The notes beneath the pieces are model-generated. The model was not told where the DNA came from, did not search any database, and saw only the letters and a program-made list of their open reading frames with translations. A program made the translations under genes and the position numbers. A stretch of 64,000 nucleotides of DNA from the NCBI GenBank assembly GCA_900472485.1, contig UCII01000012.1, positions 336,802 to 400,801 on the forward strand, in the 5' to 3' direction. Every line of letters begins with the position of its first letter. The first letter of the stretch is position 1. Shown here one piece after another: positions 26,061 through 34,706 of this stretch. This DNA is from Hyphomicrobiales bacterium. Lineage in GTDB: Bacteria > Pseudomonadota > Alphaproteobacteria > Rhizobiales > Rhizobiaceae.

Positions 26061-28940
26061 ATGTCCCTCGTTCCAGAAATCGATTACGGCACGCCGGCCT
26101 CCACCTCCCAAACCATGGTGACGCTGACCATCGACGGCCGCCAGATCACGGTGCCCGAGGGCACGTCGATCATGCGTGCCTCGATGGAAGCAGGCATTCA
26201 GGTGCCGAAGCTCTGCGCCACCGACATGGTCGATGCCTTTGGCTCCTGCCGCCTCTGTCTCGTCGAGATCGAGGGCCGCAACGGTACGCCGGCCTCGTGC
26301 ACGACACCGGTTGCCCCCGGCCTCGTCGTTCACACGCAGACTGGCCGGCTGAAGGATATCCGCCGTGGCGTGATGGAGCTCTATATCTCCGACCATCCGC
26401 TCGACTGTCTGACCTGCGCCGCCAACGGCGATTGCGAGCTGCAGGATATGGCGGGCGCTGTCGGCCTTCGCGACGTGCGCTATGGCTACGAGGGCGACAA
26501 CCACGTAAAGGCGCGCAACAACGGCGACATCAATCTGAAATGGATGCCGAAAGACGAGTCCAATCCCTACTTCACCTATGATCCTTCGAAGTGCATCGTC
26601 TGCTCGCGTTGCGTGCGTGCCTGCGAGGAAGTGCAGGGTACGTTCGCTCTGACCATCGAGGGCCGCGGCTTCGGCTCCCGCGTCTCGCCCGGCATGCATG
26701 AGAGTTTCATCGACAGCGAGTGCGTTTCCTGCGGCGCCTGCGTGCAGGCTTGTCCGACCGCGACGCTGACCGAAAAGTCTGTCATATCGATCGGTCAGCC
26801 GGAGCATTCGGTCGTCACCACTTGCGCCTATTGCGGCGTCGGCTGCTCCTTCAAGGCGGAGATGCGCGGCGAAGAGCTGGTGCGTATGGTGCCCTGGAAG
26901 GACGGCCAGGCCAATCGCGGTCATTCCTGCGTCAAGGGCCGCTTTGCCTATGGCTATTCGACCCACCAGGACCGCATTCTCAACCCGATGGTGCGCGAGA
27001 AGGTGACCGATCCCTGGCGCGAAGTGAGCTGGGATGAGGCCTTTGCCCATATCGCCACCGAGTTCAAGCGGCTGCAATATCAGTATGGCCGCGATTCCAT
27101 CGGCGGCATCACCTCCTCACGCTGCACCAATGAGGAAACCTATCTGGTGCAGAAACTGGTGCGCGCCGGCTTCGGCAACAACAATGTCGATACCTGCGCC
27201 CGCGTCTGCCATTCTCCCACAGGCTATGGCCTCGGCCAGGCCTTCGGCACCTCGGCCGGCACGCAGAATTTCGACAGCGTCGAGCATTCCGATGTCGTCA
27301 TCGTCATCGGCGCCAATCCGACGGACGGTCATCCGGTCTTCGGCTCGCGCCTGAAAAAGCGGCTGCGCCAGGGCGCCAAGCTCATTGTCATCGATCCGCG
27401 CCGCATCGATCTGGTGCGCACGCCGCATGTCGAAGCCAGCTATCACCTGCCGCTGAAGCCGGGCACCAACGTCGCCATTCTGACGGCGCTGGCGCACGTG
27501 ATCGTCACCGCAGGCCTGTTCGACGAGAAGTTCATCCGCGAACGCTGCGACTGGTCCGAATTCGAGGACTGGGCGGCCTTCGTTTCCGAGCCGCAGCATA
27601 GCCCGGAGGAAACGGAGAAATATACCGGCGTTTCTGCGGAACTCGTCCGCGGAGCCGCTCGTCTCTTTGCCAAGGGCGGCAACGGTGCGATCTACTACGG
27701 CCTCGGCGTTACCGAGCACAGCCAAGGCTCGACCACGGTCATGGCGATTGCCAATCTTGCCATGGTGACGGGCAATATCGGCCGTCCGGGTGTCGGCGTG
27801 AACCCGCTGCGCGGACAGAACAATGTGCAGGGCTCCTGTGACATGGGCTCCTTCCCGCACGAGCTGCCGGGCTATCGCCACATCTCCGACGATGCGACCC
27901 GCGATATCTTCGAAAAGCTCTGGGGCGTGAAGCTCAACAACGAGCCCGGCCTGCGCATCCCAAACATGCTGGATGCCGCCGTCGAAGGCACCTTCAAGGG
28001 CATCTACATTCAGGGCGAGGACATTCTCCAGTCCGACCCGGATACAAAGCATGTCGCAGCCGGCCTTGCCGCGATGGAATGCGTCGTCGTCCACGACCTC
28101 TTCCTGAACGAGACGGCCAACTACGCGCATGTCTTCCTGCCCGGTTCGACCTTCCTCGAAAAGGACGGCACCTTCACCAATGCCGAGCGCCGCATCAATC
28201 GCGTGCGCAAGGTCATGACCCCGCGCAACGGCTATGCCGATTGGGAAGTGACGCAGAAGATGGCGCAGGCCATGGGTCTCGGCTGGAACTACACGCATCC
28301 GTCTGAAATCATGGACGAGATCGCCGCAACAACACCGAGCTTCGCGCTCGTTTCCTACGACTATTTGGAGAAGATGGGCTCGGTGCAGTGGCCCTGCAAC
28401 GAGAAGACGCCGCTCGGCTCGCCGATCATGCATGTCGATGGCTTCGTGCGCGGCAAGGGCAAGTTCATCCGCACGGAATATGTGCCGACGGACGAACGCA
28501 CCGGCCCGCGCTTCCCGCTGCTGCTGACGACCGGGCGTATTCTCAGCCAATACAATGTCGGCGCGCAGACGAGGCGTACCGAGAATGTCGTCTGGCACGC
28601 AGAGGATCGCCTTGAGATCCATCCGCACGACGCCGAGCAGCGAGGCATCCGCGAGGGCGACTGGATCCGGCTCAGCAGCCGCTCCGGCGACACGACGCTT
28701 CGCGCGTTGATTACCGACCGCGTTGCGCCCGGCGTCGTCTACACGACCTTCCATCATCCGGACACGCAGGCGAACGTCATCACCACTGACTACACCGACT
28801 GGGCGACGAACTGCCCGGAATACAAGGTAACGGCCGTGCAGGTCTCGCCATCGAACGGCCCGTCGCAGTGGCAGGTCGAGTATGATGAGCAGGCGCGGCA
28901 GTCGCGGCGGATCGTTGGGAAGATGGAGGCAGCGGAGTGA
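26061..28940 (+). CDS. fdsA: NAD-dependent formate dehydrogenase alpha subunit (molybdopterin)
   Basis: A 959-residue catalytic subunit oxidising formate to CO2. The N-terminal part is NuoG-like: [2Fe-2S] Cys near residues 53-80 (ATDMVDAFGSCRLCLVEIEG), HPLDCLTCAANGDC (about 112-125), and two [4Fe-4S] motifs CIVCSRCVRAC (about 179-189) and CVSCGACVQACPT (about 222-234). The molybdopterin part begins with CAYCGVGC (about 255). The active site is CARVCHSPTGYG (about 378-389), with Cys rather than selenocysteine as metal ligand and the conserved following His. The C-terminal Mo-guanine-dinucleotide domain ends normally. It is the soluble, oxygen-tolerant type. Confidence 0.95.
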   Translation: MSLVPEIDYGTPASTSQTMVTLTIDGRQITVPEGTSIMRASMEAGIQVPKLCATDMVDAFGSCRLCLVEIEGRNGTPASCTTPVAPGLVVHTQTGRLKDIRRGVMELYISDHPLDCLTCAANGDCELQDMAGAVGLRDVRYGYEGDNHVKARNNGDINLKWMPKDESNPYFTYDPSKCIVCSRCVRACEEVQGTFALTIEGRGFGSRVSPGMHESFIDSECVSCGACVQACPTATLTEKSVISIGQPEHSVVTTCAYCGVGCSFKAEMRGEELVRMVPWKDGQANRGHSCVKGRFAYGYSTHQDRILNPMVREKVTDPWREVSWDEAFAHIATEFKRLQYQYGRDSIGGITSSRCTNEETYLVQKLVRAGFGNNNVDTCARVCHSPTGYGLGQAFGTSAGTQNFDSVEHSDVVIVIGANPTDGHPVFGSRLKKRLRQGAKLIVIDPRRIDLVRTPHVEASYHLPLKPGTNVAILTALAHVIVTAGLFDEKFIRERCDWSEFEDWAAFVSEPQHSPEETEKYTGVSAELVRGAARLFAKGGNGAIYYGLGVTEHSQGSTTVMAIANLAMVTGNIGRPGVGVNPLRGQNNVQGSCDMGSFPHELPGYRHISDDATRDIFEKLWGVKLNNEPGLRIPNMLDAAVEGTFKGIYIQGEDILQSDPDTKHVAAGLAAMECVVVHDLFLNETANYAHVFLPGSTFLEKDGTFTNAERRINRVRKVMTPRNGYADWEVTQKMAQAMGLGWNYTHPSEIMDEIAATTPSFALVSYDYLEKMGSVQWPCNEKTPLGSPIMHVDGFVRGKGKFIRTEYVPTDERTGPRFPLLLTTGRILSQYNVGAQTRRTENVVWHAEDRLEIHPHDAEQRGIREGDWIRLSSRSGDTTLRALITDRVAPGVVYTTFHHPDTQANVITTDYTDWATNCPEYKVTAVQVSPSNGPSQWQVEYDEQARQSRRIVGKMEAAE

Positions 28941-28958
28941 GTCGGAGTATGGGGAAAT

Positions 28959-29151
28959 ATACCCCCCTCTGTCGCTTTCGCGACATCTCCCCCACAAGGG
29001 GGGAGATTGTTGGGAGTTTGCCGGTTGCTACTGGCAAGACAATAGGCAGCGATTTCAGCAGACTGGACGTTCGCTTGAGGCAAGAGAGTGCTGCGCGTTA
29101 CCAATCTCCCCCCTTGTGGGGGAGATGTCACGAAGTGACAGAGGGGGGTAT
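28959..29151. repeat. large inverted-repeat element between fdsA and fdhD
   Basis: Two arms of about 50 bases, 28959-29009 and 29102-29151, are inverted copies with only a few mismatches. Each contains its own palindrome CTCCCCC-ACAAG-GGGGGAG and a second dyad near TCACTTCGTGA. A 92-base unique spacer separates them. It lies 18 bases after fdsA and ends about 18 bases before fdhD. The style fits rhizobial intergenic mosaic elements. In RNA it could fold into a long hairpin separating the fdsGBA and fdhD-fdsD parts of the transcript. Confidence 0.75.
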
Positions 29152-29169
29152 TCCACACCCGGTACCACA

Positions 29170-29997
29170 ATGACCCAATTCACCCCCACCACCACCGTCC
29201 CTGAAACCGCCCGCCGCAACGGTCTGGTCCGCTCGGGCTCTCGCATCGTCCCCGAGGAAGTGCCGATCGCCTTTTCCTATGGCGGCACCTCGCATGCGGT
29301 CATGATGGGGACGCCCGCCGATATCGAAGATTTCGCCGTCGGCTTCAGCCTTACCGAGGGCATCATCACCGATATAAGTGAGATCGCCGCGATCGAGCCG
29401 ATCGAAGACGCGCAGGGGATCGATGTGCAGATCGCTCTGGTCGACGATGCGGCAGACGCCTTGCGGCTGCGCCGCCGCCATATGGCGGGGCCTGTCGGCT
29501 GCGGCCTCTGCGGCATCGAATCGATCGAGCAGGCGGTGCGCAAGGTGCCTGACGTTTCCAAGGTTGCTTTAAAGCTCACGCAAAAGGACATCGTCCGCGC
29601 GGTCGCACTGCTTAATGATGCGCAGCCGCTGCATCGCGAGACGCGTGCCGTGCATGGCGCGGGCTTCTATATCCCGTCCGAGGGTCTGCTTGCCGCGCGC
29701 GAGGATGTCGGAAGGCACAATGCTCTCGACAAGCTCTGCGGCGCGGTCATTCGGTCTGGCCATAAGGGCGCGGAAGGGGTGGTCGCCGTCACCAGCCGCC
29801 TGTCGGTCGAGATGGTGCAGAAGGCGGCGATTGTAGGCAGTTCCGTCCTTGTAGCGATTTCCGCGCCGACGGCGCTTGCTATCCGTACTGCCGAGGAGGC
29901 CGGCATGACGCTGGTGGCGCTGGTGCGCGGCGACGATTTCGAGATTTTCACCCATCCGCATCGCATCATCACGGGGAGCATCGCCGATGTCGCCTGA
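29170..29997 (+). CDS. fdhD: formate dehydrogenase accessory sulfurtransferase FdhD
   Basis: A 275-residue protein that transfers sulfur from IscS-type donors to the molybdenum cofactor, needed for formate dehydrogenase activity. The Cys motif GCGLCGIES is near residues 109-117, and EDVGRHNALDKLCG (about 177-190) and the C-terminal IATRE-like region match the family. The ATG at 29170 lies just after the inverted repeat element, and upstream open frame has no family similarity. Its end overlaps fdsD by 11 bases. Confidence 0.94.
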   Translation: MTQFTPTTTVPETARRNGLVRSGSRIVPEEVPIAFSYGGTSHAVMMGTPADIEDFAVGFSLTEGIITDISEIAAIEPIEDAQGIDVQIALVDDAADALRLRRRHMAGPVGCGLCGIESIEQAVRKVPDVSKVALKLTQKDIVRAVALLNDAQPLHRETRAVHGAGFYIPSEGLLAAREDVGRHNALDKLCGAVIRSGHKGAEGVVAVTSRLSVEMVQKAAIVGSSVLVAISAPTALAIRTAEEAGMTLVALVRGDDFEIFTHPHRIITGSIADVA

Positions 29998-30253
29998 CGA
30001 CACGCCGCACGGCAAGACCGAAACCAAGCTCATCTATATGGCGAACCAGATCGCCACCTTCTTCAAGACGCAGCCGGCAAACGAAGCGGTGCAGGGGGTT
30101 GCCACCCATATCAACAAATTCTGGGAGCCGCGTATGCGCCGCCAGCTTTTCGCGATCATCGATCACGGAGATAGCGGGCTGAACCCTTTGGTCTTGGAGG
30201 CGGCGTCGCTGATCCACAGGCCGGCGCCGGTCGAGGAAGTTAAGTCGGCTTAA
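29987..30253 (+). CDS. fdsD: formate dehydrogenase delta subunit
   Basis: An 88-residue soluble protein, the FdsD accessory subunit of NAD-dependent formate dehydrogenase. Family marks are YMANQIATFFKTQP (about residues 17-30) and HINKFWEPRMRRQL (about 41-54). In Cupriavidus and Rhodobacter it is needed for assembly or stability of the FdsABG complex. It overlaps fdhD, showing translational coupling. Two short hairpins follow it. Confidence 0.92.
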   Translation: MSPDDTPHGKTETKLIYMANQIATFFKTQPANEAVQGVATHINKFWEPRMRRQLFAIIDHGDSGLNPLVLEAASLIHRPAPVEEVKSA

Positions 30254-30276
30254 TACTAGCATTGATAGTGCATTGG

Positions 30277-30324
30277 GATGGAGAGTGGAGGCTCCATCAT
30301 CGAATGCGATTCCCGTTTCGGGAA
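30277..30324 (+). promoter_or_regulatory. two short hairpins between fdsD and the MFS gene
   Basis: GATGGAG (30277-30283) pairs with CTCCATC (30292-30298), and TTCCCG (30310-30315) pairs with CGGGAA (30319-30324). Neither is followed by a T-run. They may weaken read-through from fdsD into the transporter gene or stabilise either transcript. Confidence 0.35.
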
Positions 30325-30359
30325 GGGGTGCCGGTCTTTGAAGCAAGGAGGAGTTGTTC

Positions 30360-32021
30360 ATGACGGCTGCGGATACGAATATTTCCCGAGGAACGGCGAC
30401 GGCGGGTCTGCTCGATCGTGAGCGCATCATTGCCAGGCCGGGCTTCAACCGGTGGCTCGTGCCGCCGGCGGCACTGGCGATCCATCTCTGCATCGGCATG
30501 GCCTATGGCTTCAGCGTGTTCTGGCTGCCGCTCTCCAAGGCGCTCGGCACCCCGGCACCGGCTCCGGCCGAGTGCGCAAACCTCAATCTTCTGACGGCCC
30601 TGTTCACGACAAGCTGCGACTGGCGCGTCAGCGATCTCGGCTGGATCTATACGCTCTTCTTCGTGCTGCTCGGCTCTTCCGCCGCCATCTGGGGCGGATG
30701 GCTCGAGAAGGTTGGGCCGCGCAAGGCCGGCGTGGTTGCTGCCTGCTGCTGGTGCGGCGGTATCCTGATTGCGGCGATCGGCGTCATCTTCCACCAGCTC
30801 TGGATCATGTGGATCGGTGCTGGCGTCATCGGTGGTATCGGGCTCGGGCTCGGCTATATCTCGCCGGTGTCGACCCTGATCAAATGGTTTCCCGACCGCC
30901 GCGGCATGGCGACCGGAATGGCGATCATGGGCTTCGGCGGCGGCGCGATGATCGGCGCGCCGCTTGCGAGCTTGCTGATGAACCACTTCCGTGATGACGG
31001 ATCAGTGGGCGTCTGGCAGACTTTCATCGTCATGGCGGCGATCTATTTCGTCTTCATGATGGGCGGTGCCTTCGGCTATCGTCTGCCGCCGGCCGGCTGG
31101 CGTCCGGAAGGCTGGACGGCACCCGCTGCCCAGAGCTCAATGATTACGACGAAGCATGTGCATCTTCGCGATGCCCACAAAACCCCGCAGTTCTGGCTGA
31201 TCTGGGCGGTATTGTGCCTCAACGTCTCGGCCGGCATCGGTGTCATCGGCATGGCCTCCCCGATGCTGCAGGAGATTTTCGGCGGAGCATTGATCGGCCT
31301 GCCTGATCTGAAATTCGCCGATCTCAGCAAGGACCAGATCGGGGCAGTGGCGGCCATCGCCGCCGGCTTTGCCGGGTTGCTGTCGCTTTTCAATATCGGC
31401 GGCCGCTTCTTCTGGGCGTCGCTATCAGACAGAATTGGCCGCAAGAACACCTATTACTGCTTTTTCGTGATCGGCATTGCGCTCTATGTCCTTGCTCCCT
31501 GGGCGGCAGGCATCCATAGCAAGGTGCTTTTCGTGGGTGCGCTCTGCATCATCCTGTCGATGTATGGCGGCGGTTTCGCTACCGTTCCTGCCTATCTCGC
31601 CGATATATTCGGCACGCAGTTCGTCGGCGCGATCCATGGCCGGCTGCTGACGGCCTGGGCGACGGCCGGGATCATCGGGCCTGTCGTGGTCAACTATATC
31701 CGCGAGGCGCAGAAGGCGGCTGGCGTCGAAGGCGCGCAGCTCTATACCTTCACCATGTATATTCTTGCGGTCATGCTGGCTGTGGGCTTGATTGCCAATT
31801 CGCTGGTCAAGCCGCTCTCGGACAAGTGGTTCATGTCGGACGAGGAGGTCGCCGCGCTGCAGGCAAAAACCGCTGCTGCCAATGCCGGTCCCACCGGCTC
31901 TTTCGGCATCGGCACGGGCGGTTTCGACGGCAAGGCTCTGATCGCCTGGGCGCTCGTCGGCATTCCGCTCCTCTGGGGTGTATGGGTGACGATCAAGAGC
32001 ACTTACGCTCTGTTCGGCTAA
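30360..32021 (+). CDS. OFA-family MFS transporter (oxalate/formate antiporter type)
   Basis: A 553-residue major facilitator protein with about 12 membrane segments and a long cytoplasmic middle loop (about residues 235-275). The segments FSVFWLPLSKALG, GYISPVSTLIKWFPDRRGMA (about 162-181) and GRFFWASLSDRIGRKNTYY (about 345-363) match the oxalate/formate antiporter (OFA) family. AAGGAGGAG precedes the ATG at 30360, which decides against the TTG six bases earlier. Placement after the fds operon suggests it supplies formate or oxalate to the enzyme, or exports one of them. The C-terminal Gly/Ala-rich stretch before the last helix is longer than usual. Confidence 0.85.
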   Translation: MTAADTNISRGTATAGLLDRERIIARPGFNRWLVPPAALAIHLCIGMAYGFSVFWLPLSKALGTPAPAPAECANLNLLTALFTTSCDWRVSDLGWIYTLFFVLLGSSAAIWGGWLEKVGPRKAGVVAACCWCGGILIAAIGVIFHQLWIMWIGAGVIGGIGLGLGYISPVSTLIKWFPDRRGMATGMAIMGFGGGAMIGAPLASLLMNHFRDDGSVGVWQTFIVMAAIYFVFMMGGAFGYRLPPAGWRPEGWTAPAAQSSMITTKHVHLRDAHKTPQFWLIWAVLCLNVSAGIGVIGMASPMLQEIFGGALIGLPDLKFADLSKDQIGAVAAIAAGFAGLLSLFNIGGRFFWASLSDRIGRKNTYYCFFVIGIALYVLAPWAAGIHSKVLFVGALCIILSMYGGGFATVPAYLADIFGTQFVGAIHGRLLTAWATAGIIGPVVVNYIREAQKAAGVEGAQLYTFTMYILAVMLAVGLIANSLVKPLSDKWFMSDEEVAALQAKTAAANAGPTGSFGIGTGGFDGKALIAWALVGIPLLWGVWVTIKSTYALFG

Positions 32022-32038
32022 ACTATCCTCCGCAAGAT

Positions 32039-32075
32039 CACGAAGCCGCTTCGACCTATCCGAGGCGGCTTCGTG
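32039..32075. terminator. long stem-loop between convergent genes
   Basis: CACGAAGCCGC (32039-32049) pairs perfectly with GCGGCTTCGTG (32065-32075), and the stem extends inward by five more pairs (one G-T) around a 7-base loop. It lies between the convergent transporter and chemoreceptor genes. No long T-run on either side, so it is a probable bidirectional terminator without the classical tail. Confidence 0.65.
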
Positions 32076-32098
32076 CTGAAGGTTAATTGCGAGGGAGA

Positions 32099-33772
32099 TC
32101 AAGCGGCGCGCCGCGTTACCATATCGTGGATCATCGAGTCGGCCAGGCGGAATTGGGCCAGCAGCGTGTGCAGCGCATCCGCCTCATTGGCGAGCCTGAG
32201 GCTTGCGGCGGTGCTTTCCTCGACCATCGCGGCATTCTGCTGGGTGGTCTGATCCAGCGAATTGATCGCCGAATTGATTTCTCGAAGGCCGATCGTCTGT
32301 TCCTTCGACGCCTTTACGATGGCAGCGACGTTGGTGTTGATATCGGCAACCTGGGTGACGATCTGTTCCAGCGCCTTGCCCGTCTGGCCGACCAGGCCGA
32401 CACCGTTCTTGACATGCTCGCTCGATGTCGTGATCAGCGCCTTGATTTCCTTGGCGGCACTGGCCGAGCGCTGAGCAAGTTCGCGCACTTCCTGCGCCAC
32501 GACGGCGAAGCCTTTGCCCGCCTCGCCGGCTCGTGCCGCCTCGACACCGGCATTCAGCGCCAGCAGGTTGGTCTGGAAAGCGATATCGTCGATGACCCCT
32601 ATGATGTTGGTGATCTCGCGTGAGGATTTCTCGATCTGATCCATGGCGGCGACGGCGTTGCGGACTACCGTGCCGGATTCTTCGGCGCCGCGTTTGGTTT
32701 CGGCAACGAGACGCCCGGCTTCTTCCGCACGTTGGCTGGAATCAGCGACCGTGGTGGTGATTTCCTCCAGGGCAGCGGCCGTTTCCTCCACCGAGGCGGC
32801 CTGCTGCTCGGTACGCCTTGAAAAGGCTTCGGCTGAATCGCCAAGCTCGCGCGAGCCGGCGGCAATGGCGCTGGCATTGTGGCCGACGGTGGTCAGCGTC
32901 TCGGAAAGCCTCTCGATCGTTGCGTTGAAATCGTGGCGAAGCTGTTCCATGGAGGGCACGAAGGACCGCTGGAGCGTCTTCGTCAGGTCGCCTTCCGACA
33001 GGCTGCGGAGTGCGCCGGCAAGTTCGCTGATGGCGCTCATGCGCGAGGTGACATCGGTCGCGAATTTCACGACCTTGTAGACTCTGCCGTCGGCATCGAC
33101 GATAGGGTTATAGGCCGCCTGGATCCAGATTTCCTTGCCGCCCTTGCCGTAGCGGACGAATTCGTTGGCGATGAACTCGCCCTGCGCCAGGCGCTGCCAG
33201 AAGCGCTTGTATTCCTCGGTGCGGGCATAGGCCGGATCACAGAAAATACTGTGATGCTTGCCGGCGATCTCGCTGGGCGCATAGCCCATGGCGTTGCAGA
33301 AATTTTCGTTCGCGGTCAGGATTTCGCCGGTCGGCAGGAATTCGATCACGGCCTGCGAGCGCGAGAGTGCCTGAAGCTTGCCGGCATCGTCGATCGCCTT
33401 CTTCTTGGCCTCGGTGACATCGACGGCGAATTTTACGACCTTAACCGGCTTGCCGTTGCGAAAGACGGGGTTGTAAGAGGCCTCTATCCAGATCTCACGA
33501 TTGCCCTTGGCGAAACGCTTGTAGGTGCCGGCATCATATTCGCCGCGGCCGAGACGCGCCCAGAAATCATGATAGGCAGGGGTTGTCACATAGGCGGGAT
33601 CGCAGAACATCCGGTGATGATTGCCGACGATTTCCTTCAGCTCATAGCCCAGCGCGCGGCAGAAATTCTCATTTGCGGTCAGTGCTTTACCCTGGAGATC
33701 GAATTCAATGATGGCCTGTGATTTGGAAACGGCGGAAAGAATGCGGCTGGCATCGGATGATAGACTGAACAT
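32099..33772 (-). CDS. methyl-accepting chemotaxis protein with two PAS domains, soluble
   Basis: A 557-residue receptor without membrane segments. Two tandem PAS/PAC domains are near residues 15-125 and 137-247, sharing repeated phrases such as ALTANENFCRALGYE / ILTANENFCNAMGYA and the PAC phrases VVKFAVDVT / VVKFATDVT. A short HAMP-like linker follows (about 250-300). The signalling domain has the tip region VVAQEVRELAQRSASAAKEI (about 425-444). No CheR-tether pentapeptide is at the C-terminus. PAS domains may bind haem, FAD or small ligands, so energy or oxygen sensing in the cytoplasm is likely. Convergent with the MFS gene. Confidence 0.92.
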   Translation of the reverse strand: MFSLSSDASRILSAVSKSQAIIEFDLQGKALTANENFCRALGYELKEIVGNHHRMFCDPAYVTTPAYHDFWARLGRGEYDAGTYKRFAKGNREIWIEASYNPVFRNGKPVKVVKFAVDVTEAKKKAIDDAGKLQALSRSQAVIEFLPTGEILTANENFCNAMGYAPSEIAGKHHSIFCDPAYARTEEYKRFWQRLAQGEFIANEFVRYGKGGKEIWIQAAYNPIVDADGRVYKVVKFATDVTSRMSAISELAGALRSLSEGDLTKTLQRSFVPSMEQLRHDFNATIERLSETLTTVGHNASAIAAGSRELGDSAEAFSRRTEQQAASVEETAAALEEITTTVADSSQRAEEAGRLVAETKRGAEESGTVVRNAVAAMDQIEKSSREITNIIGVIDDIAFQTNLLALNAGVEAARAGEAGKGFAVVAQEVRELAQRSASAAKEIKALITTSSEHVKNGVGLVGQTGKALEQIVTQVADINTNVAAIVKASKEQTIGLREINSAINSLDQTTQQNAAMVEESTAASLRLANEADALHTLLAQFRLADSMIHDMVTRRAA

Positions 33773-34068
33773 TCCTATTCCCTCTTAGAAAGCTCACGTT
33801 TGTCGGGCGTGGATTAATGGCATCGAAGCGGGCCGCCGCGCTCGTCGGCACGCCGAAAACGGCGTTCCGCAAGGGATGGTCGGAATGTAGAGATTGTATT
33901 TTCTTTCCTCGCCTCACAATCGATGATGGAGTTGTCTCCGTTAATTTCGAGTAAAAATTAGATAATTAGAAATTATAATTTAAATAAAACATAACTAACT
34001 AAAGTACGGAAATAATAAAAAACCGCCGCGAGAGAACGGCGGTTTCTTAGAAAGACTATACGGCGAAG
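33773..34068. other. AT-rich intergenic region between chemoreceptor and cheW
   Basis: About 300 bases without a gene. The part from 33950 to 34020 is very rich in A and T and holds the poly-A side of the cheW terminator. The chemoreceptor promoter must lie in the first 150 bases, but no clear motif was seen. Confidence 0.5.
34015..34044 (-). terminator. Rho-independent terminator of cheW
   Basis: AACCGCCG (34021-34028) pairs with CGGCGGTT (34037-34044) with an 8-base loop. On the minus strand the stem is followed by TTTTTTATTATT. It lies 25 bases after the cheW stop. Confidence 0.85.
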
Positions 34069-34545
34069 TTAAGCTGCAAGTTCGTCTGTTTCGTTTTCCT
34101 TGAACATCTTGGCGAGGTTCAGGAAGCAGATCATGCCATTCTCCGTGGCGATGATGCCTTCGCAATAGGCGCGATCGAAGGATGCGGTCACTTCCGGCAC
34201 CGGCTGTACCTGGTTGGACGCGATCGTCAGGATGTCGGAGACGCGATCGACCAGCATGCCGATAACCATGTTATGGACTTCGGCGACGACAATGGCGCTG
34301 CGCTCATTGGCGACCGTGCTCTGCATGCCGAGCTTGTAGGCGAGGTCGATGATCGGGATCACCGAGCCGCGCAGGTTCATGACGCCGATGACATCGGCCG
34401 GCGCGTGCGGGATCGGCGTCGACGGAGCCCAGCCGCGGATTTCGCGGATCGTGGTGGTCTTGACGCAGAATTCCTGATCATGCAGCCGGAAGGCAATGAT
34501 CTCCAGAGTATCGCCGCTGAAGCTGGTGGAATTGATCGTGGCCAT
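34069..34545 (-). CDS. cheW: chemotaxis coupling protein CheW
   Basis: A 158-residue scaffold protein that links receptors to CheA. Typical stretches are IIAFRLHDQEFCVKTTTIRE (about 16-35), PADVIGVMNLRGSVIPIIDL (about 52-71) and VGMLVDRVSDILTI-type strand (key residues MLVDRVSDI at about 100-108). The ATG at 34545 follows GGGAAGAAC; five codons upstream also open. No other che genes lie nearby, so it is an orphan CheW likely to serve the soluble receptor gene downstream on the same strand. It has its own terminator. Confidence 0.92.
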   Translation of the reverse strand: MATINSTSFSGDTLEIIAFRLHDQEFCVKTTTIREIRGWAPSTPIPHAPADVIGVMNLRGSVIPIIDLAYKLGMQSTVANERSAIVVAEVHNMVIGMLVDRVSDILTIASNQVQPVPEVTASFDRAYCEGIIATENGMICFLNLAKMFKENETDELAA

Positions 34546-34706
34546 GAATGTTCTTCCCATTGAACCCGTGACGCCGAATTCGACGTGTTATTGGCACGAT
34601 AGAGCAAGAAGATTGCTTAAACCTAAATCTATACCAGCAGTTTCGACTGGATAGTCTTACGCCGTGATGTCGGGAAGGGGTCGCCCCGGAAAGGAATGGA
34701 GCCCCT

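Noticed and set aside
27189..27230. Selenocysteine in the formate dehydrogenase active site
   Set aside because: The codon at the active site is TGC (Cys), not TGA.
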